From positions 1-8,489 of the forward strand of contig JAQGJF010000871.1 in the NCBI GenBank assembly GCA_028290765.1: 8,489 bases of DNA, given 5' to 3'. A program made the position numbers and the translations under genes. Origin of the DNA: Tardiphaga sp. Its GTDB lineage: Bacteria > Pseudomonadota > Alphaproteobacteria > Rhizobiales > Xanthobacteraceae. Position 1 is the first letter of the stretch. The number at the start of each line of letters is the position of its first letter. The notes under the pieces were generated by a model that worked only from the letters and a program-made list of their open reading frames with translations, searched no databases and had not been told where the DNA came from. Of this stretch, positions 5,566 through 8,489 are shown one piece after another.

Positions 5566-5847
5566 TTAATCGCCGCTGCCGCCGCCACCACCGTCTCCGC
5601 CACCGCCACCGGAGTCGCAGGACCCGGACGAAGATGAATCGGACGATGAGCAATTGTCGCCGCTGCTGCCGTGGCTGCTGTCGGAGCTGAAAAAGCTCCA
5701 GCCCCAGTCGCCGCCCGAACTGCCCAAACCGGAATCGCCGTTCGAATTCCGCGCGGCGATACCTTTGCGCGCCGTCCGCTGCATCAGCTTGAAGCAGATG
5801 GTCGAGACGGCGACGATGGCGATGGCGGTCCATATCGCGAAGCTCAT
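5566..5847 (-). CDS. single-helix membrane protein with Ser/Gly-rich tail
   Basis: A 93-residue protein with an N-terminal hydrophobic helix (residues 2-20, SFAIWTAIAIVAVSTICFK), a short basic stretch (RTARKGIAAR) and then a low-complexity tail. The tail runs from DWGWSFF through Ser/Asp repeats with two Cys (66 and 77) to an almost pure Gly/Asp end. The helix followed by basic residues suggests a membrane anchor with the tail inside. No family recognised. A longer in-frame start at 5982 is possible, but GGAG lies about 8 bases before the chosen ATG, and a TATTAT -10-like box sits 22 bases upstream of it. Confidence 0.65.
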   Translation of the reverse strand: MSFAIWTAIAIVAVSTICFKLMQRTARKGIAARNSNGDSGLGSSGGDWGWSFFSSDSSHGSSGDNCSSSDSSSSGSCDSGGGGGDGGGGGSGD

Positions 5848-5868
5848 AGGGCAGTCTCCGGCGGGCGA

Positions 5869-5874
5869 ATAATA
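5869..5874 (-). promoter_or_regulatory. -10-like box for the Ser/Gly-rich protein gene
   Basis: TATTAT on the minus strand lies 21 bases before the ATG at 5847. A matching -35 box is poor: TTGTTC occurs but with a 20-base spacer, which is too long for a standard sigma-70 promoter. Confidence 0.3.
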
Positions 5875-5995
5875 CACGAGCTTTGGTGGCGGCAGAACAA
5901 TGGTGCAACGCAACAAATCCGCCGAACCCGCCGCCTCTTCCCTTGTTGGTGAGCAAATGAGGCGGCTGCGTTCATTGATCATTCAAGTGAAATAT

Positions 5996-6020
5996 GGAAC
6001 TTTCAGCCTGACAGATCGTA
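5996..6020 (+). promoter_or_regulatory. possible EcfG-type stress promoter
   Basis: GGAAC (5996-6000), a 16-base spacer, then CGTA (6017-6020). The alphaproteobacterial general stress sigma factor EcfG recognises GGAAC-N16/17-CGTT, so this is one base off in the -10 part. It lies 50 bases before the ATG of the first small secreted paralogue, a sensible distance. The motif is short and chance matches are common. Confidence 0.3.
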
Positions 6021-6070
6021 TCTGGCTGTCATGGGGCTCGCGTGAGCCGACAACCGAGAAAGGTGAAGCC

Positions 6071-6406
6071 ATGAAGAAGACAATGATGGCCCTTGCCGCC
6101 GCCGCCACCCTGGCTGTTTCGGCCCTGGCTGCGCCTGCTCCGGCCCATGCCCAGCGCGGCGTTGCGGCGGGTGTCGCCGCCGGACTGATCGGCGGCACCA
6201 TCGTCGGCGGTGCCATCGCCAGCCAGAACGGCGGCTATTACGGGCCGGGTTATGGTCCAGGCTATTACGGTGGTGGACCGGCCTATTACGGTGGACCGGC
6301 CTATGTGGCGGGTCCCGGCTATGGCCCCGATGGCTGCTTCTGGCAGCGCCAGCGTTTCTGGGACGGTTACGGCTGGCGGGTTCGCCGCGTCCGCGTTTGC
6401 GGCTAA
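6071..6406 (+). CDS. small exported Gly/Tyr-rich protein, paralogue 1
   Basis: A 111-residue protein with a signal peptide (MKKTMMALAAAATLAVSALA through AHA27, cut before QRG). It has a glycine-zipper-like hydrophobic segment (VAAGVAAGLIGGTIVGGAIA, 31-50) and a Gly-Tyr-Pro repeat region (GYYGPGYGPGYYGGGPAYYG and on). The conserved end runs from Cys89 to Cys110 (CFWQRQRFWDGYGWRVRRVR then VC). The C-X20-C spacing and FWDGYGWR motif recur in the gene at 6656. The protein is probably periplasmic or envelope-associated; function unknown. I chose ATG 6071 because AAAGGTGA lies just upstream. The in-frame extension to 5900 would hide the signal peptide. Confidence 0.85.
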   Translation: MKKTMMALAAAATLAVSALAAPAPAHAQRGVAAGVAAGLIGGTIVGGAIASQNGGYYGPGYGPGYYGGGPAYYGGPAYVAGPGYGPDGCFWQRQRFWDGYGWRVRRVRVCG

Positions 6407-6617
6407 GCGCGCCGATCCATTTGTAATGAACATGAACGTCGCGGGTCGCTATGTTGGTGATTTCCGGGACGTTTTTGTATTTCGTGGAATCAAACCGGCC
6501 TGAAAAAACCGTTTTTTAAGCCGAGGGGTGCACGACGTTTAGGTCAGGTTGACGGTTGGGCGCTTTTAAGTGAGACAGTCGGCTTGAAATACGGCGTGTG
6601 CGTAGCCCCTTGAAACC

Positions 6618-6634
6618 GCGTCGGAGCCCGACGC
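6618..6634 (+). promoter_or_regulatory. leader hairpin before paralogue 2
   Basis: GCGTCGG (6618-6624) and CCGACGC (6628-6634) form a perfect 7-bp stem with a 3-base loop. It ends 7 bases before the AGGAG ribosome site (6642-6646). It lies in the 249-base gap between the two paralogues, which otherwise has no gene and no convincing promoter. A role in leader stability or translation control is possible. Confidence 0.35.
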
Positions 6635-6655
6635 CATCTGCAGGAGAGACCTAGA

Positions 6656-6928
6656 ATGAAGAAGACCATTTCCGCCCTGCTCGCCGTCGCGACCCTTGCC
6701 GGTTCGCTCGCCGCGACCCCGGCCAGCGCCCAGCGCGGCGTCGCTGCAGGCGTTGTCGGCGGCCTGATCGGTGGCGCCATCATCGGCGGCGCGATCGCCT
6801 CCAGCCGCCCGGCCTATGCGGCCCCCGCTCCGGTCTATGTCGAGGAAGCCCCGCCCTGCCGCATGGTGCGCGAGCGCTTCTGGGACGGCTACGGCTGGCG
6901 CTTCCGCCGCATCGAAGTCTGCAACTAA
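6656..6928 (+). CDS. small exported Gly-rich protein, paralogue 2
   Basis: A 90-residue paralogue of the gene at 6071. The signal peptide ends ASA25 before QRG. The hydrophobic segment (GVAAGVVGGLIGGAIIGGAI) is close to that of paralogue 1, and the end from Cys68 to Cys89 keeps the C-X20-C spacing and the shared RFWDGYGWR block. It lacks the Gly-Tyr repeat of paralogue 1, having a short Pro/Ala linker instead. AGGAG (6642-6646) lies 9 bases before the ATG. The product is probably in the periplasm or attached to a membrane through the glycine-zipper segment. A clear terminator follows. Function unknown. Confidence 0.88.
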   Translation: MKKTISALLAVATLAGSLAATPASAQRGVAAGVVGGLIGGAIIGGAIASSRPAYAAPAPVYVEEAPPCRMVRERFWDGYGWRFRRIEVCN

Positions 6929-6967
6929 GCAGACGGCACGTCGCGCCTCCGCGCGATCCAAGTTTCG

Positions 6968-6998
6968 AAACCCGGCCGGGAAATCGGCCGGGTTTTTT
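6968..6998 (+). terminator. intrinsic terminator after paralogue 2
   Basis: AAACCCGGCCG (6968-6978) pairs perfectly with CGGCCGGGTTT (6985-6995) across a 6-base loop, and the stem runs into a T tract (6993-6998). It lies 39 bases after the stop codon. This is the only canonical intrinsic terminator in the window. Confidence 0.92.
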
Positions 6999-7112
6999 GT
7001 TGGGTGCTGTGGATGCCGGGCCCCGCTCCACGATCAGATCGCGCGATGACGACCGGCCCCTGTGCATAAGTCGTGGAAAATTCAATTACCCGCTCCGTCG
7101 CGCTGCGTATTA

Positions 7113-7145
7113 ATGGACCGGCACCGAAACAGGATACCGGTCCAT
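7113..7145 (+). promoter_or_regulatory. 9-bp inverted repeat covering a start codon
   Basis: ATGGACCGG (7113-7121) and CCGGTCCAT (7137-7145) are perfect inverted arms around a 15-base loop. The loop holds the AGGATA ribosome-site candidate (7131-7136), and the right arm includes the first two bases of the ATG at 7144. In RNA this could partly hide the start codon; in DNA it could be an operator for autoregulation by the helix-turn-helix-like product. Confidence 0.5.
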
Positions 7146-7785
7146 GTCCCGCGCCAGCAGCTACACCTCCGCGATCGCCGATTGCATCCTCTCGCAACTC
7201 CTTGCCGGTTGTTCGCTGACCGTCATCTGCGCCGATCCGAGCATGCCCCCGCGCCGCACGATCGAGCAATGGGTGCACGACGATCGCGATGGTTTCGGCA
7301 CCCGCTTCCGCGCGGTACGGAAAATCGCCGGCGCCAAGGGCGGCGGCCCCACTGTCTATACCCCTGAACTGGCCGACTGGATTCTCGACGGATTGATGGC
7401 CGGTCGCTCGCTGGCCGCAGTGTGCCGCGATCCCGGCATGCCGATGCCGAGCACGGTGCGCAACTGGGCGGAGGAGGACCGCGAAGGTTTTGCGGGGCGC
7501 TACAAGCTGGCCCGCGAGATCGGCTGTGAAATGATCGCGGACGAGGTCGTGGACATCGCCGACAACTGCCCGACCCTGGTCATCGAGCGCCGCCGCAAGG
7601 ACGGCACCATCAAGTTCATCCCTGTTCGCGGCAACGTCGCCCGCGCCCGGGAGCGCATCAAGGCGCGGCAGTGGCGGCTATCGAAAATGCTGCCCCGCCG
7701 TTATGGCAACCGGCCCAATTTGCTGGAAAAGATCGAGCGGCGCGAGATGCTGGAGAAATCGATGCAAAAGACCGAGCAGCGATAA
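7144..7785 (+). CDS. phage small-terminase-like protein with duplicated DNA-binding repeat
   Basis: A 213-residue soluble protein. Residues 72-188 match the Sf6-type small terminase pattern: YTPELADWILDGLMAGRSL, then VCRDPGMP, a recognition-helix stretch STVRNW, and the C-terminal RERIKARQWRLSKMLPRRYGN that aids oligomerisation in that family. Residues 7-61 repeat the first part (YTSAIADCILSQLLAGCSL, ICADPSMP, RRTIEQW, then R-GF--RF), offset by 65 residues. The protein therefore carries two tandem helix-turn-helix-like units. Small terminases recognise phage DNA for packaging, but no large terminase or other phage gene is present here, so this is probably a stray or domesticated DNA-binding protein. 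The start is the only reasonable one, with AGGATA upstream. It is convergent with the CGNR gene. Confidence 0.82.
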   Translation: MSRASSYTSAIADCILSQLLAGCSLTVICADPSMPPRRTIEQWVHDDRDGFGTRFRAVRKIAGAKGGGPTVYTPELADWILDGLMAGRSLAAVCRDPGMPMPSTVRNWAEEDREGFAGRYKLAREIGCEMIADEVVDIADNCPTLVIERRRKDGTIKFIPVRGNVARARERIKARQWRLSKMLPRRYGNRPNLLEKIERREMLEKSMQKTEQR

Positions 7786-7804
7786 CGCAAGGCGGCTGAC
7801 GCTA

Positions 7805-8428
7805 CTACCTTGTCTTGAGCCGTTCCCGATGCGCCGCCTGCTTGGCGCGGTTGCCGCAGATCGCCATACTGCACCACCGGCGGGCGCGGCCTCGTGTGTG
7901 ATCGGCGAACATCAGCGTGCAGGCGGGGCCCTCGCACGCTTTCACGTGGGAAAAATCCTCCTCGCAGACGAATTTCGCCAGCGCTTCGCCGATCGGCAGC
8001 AGCATCGATTCCGGCGAGCGCCACCGGCGCATGGCGCGCAGTTCGAGGCCGGCGCCATGGCCGTGGCCATGGGCCACAATGCACCCGAACCCTTCGTCGC
8101 GTTCGAGCAGCCGGTTCAGCGGTGCCAGCGCGCGCAGGTCCTTCGGCGACAGCGGCCTTCCCTTGCGGTCCCGCACGAAGCCCCTGAACCATTCCCGCAG
8201 GCTTCGCGCCTGGGCCGCGACAGCGTCGAACTCTCCCGGCATCGCCTGCGCCCGCACGGTTTCGAGCGCGTCGGCCGGCACCAGCGCGGCCTGCTGCAGC
8301 CACGCCAAGAGACCATCGCCGTCGTCGATCCAGTCGATCGCGGTGTCCACCGGCGTGGCGATCGAATTGAGGAAATCCAGACCAAGGGCATCGGCGACAA
8401 AGATGGCTGGCGGGCGGCGGTCGGCCAT
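7805..8428 (-). CDS. ABATE/CGNR zinc-finger putative transcription regulator
   Basis: A 207-residue protein of the CGNR zinc-finger family. The N-terminal ABATE-like part (residues about 10-150) starts ADALGLDFLNSIATP and contains SLREWFRGFVRDRKGRPLS. The C-terminal finger has Cys165, Cys170, Cys186 and Cys191 in ACEGPAC, RRWCSMAICGNRAKQAAH, which is C-X4-C-X15-C-X4-C with the CGNR signature. Such proteins are predicted stress-linked transcription regulators that bind DNA through the finger. A His-Gly run (AHGHGHG, residues 119-125) sits in the middle of the ABATE part. The ribosome site is weak; an in-frame stop occurs shortly upstream, so the start cannot lie much further out. Its target genes are probably beyond the window edge. 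Confidence 0.92.
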   Translation of the reverse strand: MADRRPPAIFVADALGLDFLNSIATPVDTAIDWIDDGDGLLAWLQQAALVPADALETVRAQAMPGEFDAVAAQARSLREWFRGFVRDRKGRPLSPKDLRALAPLNRLLERDEGFGCIVAHGHGHGAGLELRAMRRWRSPESMLLPIGEALAKFVCEEDFSHVKACEGPACTLMFADHTRGRARRWCSMAICGNRAKQAAHRERLKTR

Positions 8429-8449
8429 CAGATGCGGGCTCTCGGTGTT

Positions 8450-8470
8450 GCGGGGTCGTTATTGACCCGC
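8450..8470 (-). promoter_or_regulatory. imperfect inverted repeat upstream of the CGNR gene
   Basis: GCGGGGTC and GACCCGC flank a 6-base centre, forming an inverted repeat with one bulged base, 22 bases before the ATG at 8428. It could be an operator or part of the promoter region; no clear -10/-35 pair is visible in the 61 bases available. Confidence 0.3.
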
Positions 8471-8489
8471 TCTACGTAACCGCTTTGAA

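Noticed and set aside
5376..5609. 77-codon minus-strand ORF just upstream of bfd
   Set aside because: Overlaps the 3' end of the Ser/Gly-rich gene and the bfd start, and shows no recognisable domain; more likely the bfd leader.
5930..5966. 8-bp inverted repeat GCCGCCTC / GAGGCGGC with a 21-base spacer
   Set aside because: Short GC-rich arms far apart are expected by chance at this base composition, and no gene start or promoter element aligns with it.
5900..6070. N-terminal extension of the first secreted paralogue
   Set aside because: It would bury the signal peptide, and a good ribosome site precedes the internal ATG at 6071.
6491..6520. A-rich then T-rich stretch after paralogue 1 as a terminator
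   Set aside because: AAAAAACCGTTTTTT makes only a weak A-T stem with a 3-base loop and lies 95 bases after the stop; not a convincing terminator.
7703..8479. 258-codon plus-strand ORF over the CGNR gene
   Set aside because: Overlaps the end of the terminase-like gene and is antisense to a clear CGNR protein; composition is that of a high-GC shadow frame.
1..8489. CRISPR array, tRNA, rRNA or complete insertion sequence
   Set aside because: No regularly spaced direct repeats, no tRNA cloverleaf pattern, no rRNA-like stretch and no transposase reading frame was seen on either strand.

Overview
The window looks like a chromosomal segment of an alphaproteobacterium in the Bradyrhizobium/Rhodopseudomonas group (Nitrobacteraceae). 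The reasons are high GC content, a DUF2277 protein, a bacterioferritin gene preceded by a perfect Irr-type iron-control palindrome, and intergenic repeats of a kind I recall as common in that group. This assignment rests on family knowledge and recall, not on a database search. I support fourteen protein genes with reasonable confidence, plus two weaker small ORFs. I see no rRNA, tRNA, CRISPR array or intact insertion sequence.

Layout. Bases 1-1118 hold an SseB C-terminal-domain-like protein (+), a convergent DUF2277 protein (-), and a small two-helix membrane protein (-) followed in the same frame by a 30-codon ORF. Bases 1287-2354 encode an exported alpha/beta hydrolase of the MetX-like fold. 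Next comes a 302-base gap with a 115-bp element bounded by inverted repeats. Bases 2657-3833 carry three small exported proteins of unknown function, all with signal peptides and Cys residues. A second dispersed-type repeat sits in the leader of the third. Bases 3947-4192 encode a DUF2188 protein, followed by a 168-bp nested inverted repeat lying between convergent genes.

Bases 4471-5379 are the iron-storage module, read on the minus strand: bfd (ferredoxin that releases iron from bacterioferritin), then the Irr-type box and a leader hairpin, then bfr. Bfr keeps every ferroxidase ligand and the haem Met. Bfd carries an unusual Cys/His-rich tail. Bases 5566-5847 (-) encode a one-helix protein with a Ser/Gly tail. 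Bases 6071-6928 (+) hold two tandem paralogues: small exported proteins with a glycine-rich hydrophobic segment and a shared C-X20-C end, closed by a clear intrinsic terminator.

The last part has an orphan small-terminase-like protein with an internally duplicated DNA-binding repeat. A 9-bp inverted repeat covers its start codon. Convergent to it is an ABATE/CGNR zinc-finger regulator (-).

Most of the window is ordinary core genome. The parts most worth a second look are the bfd-bfr regulatory region, the Bfd tail, the orphan terminase-like gene with its start-codon hairpin, the tandem secreted paralogues, and three intergenic repeat elements.
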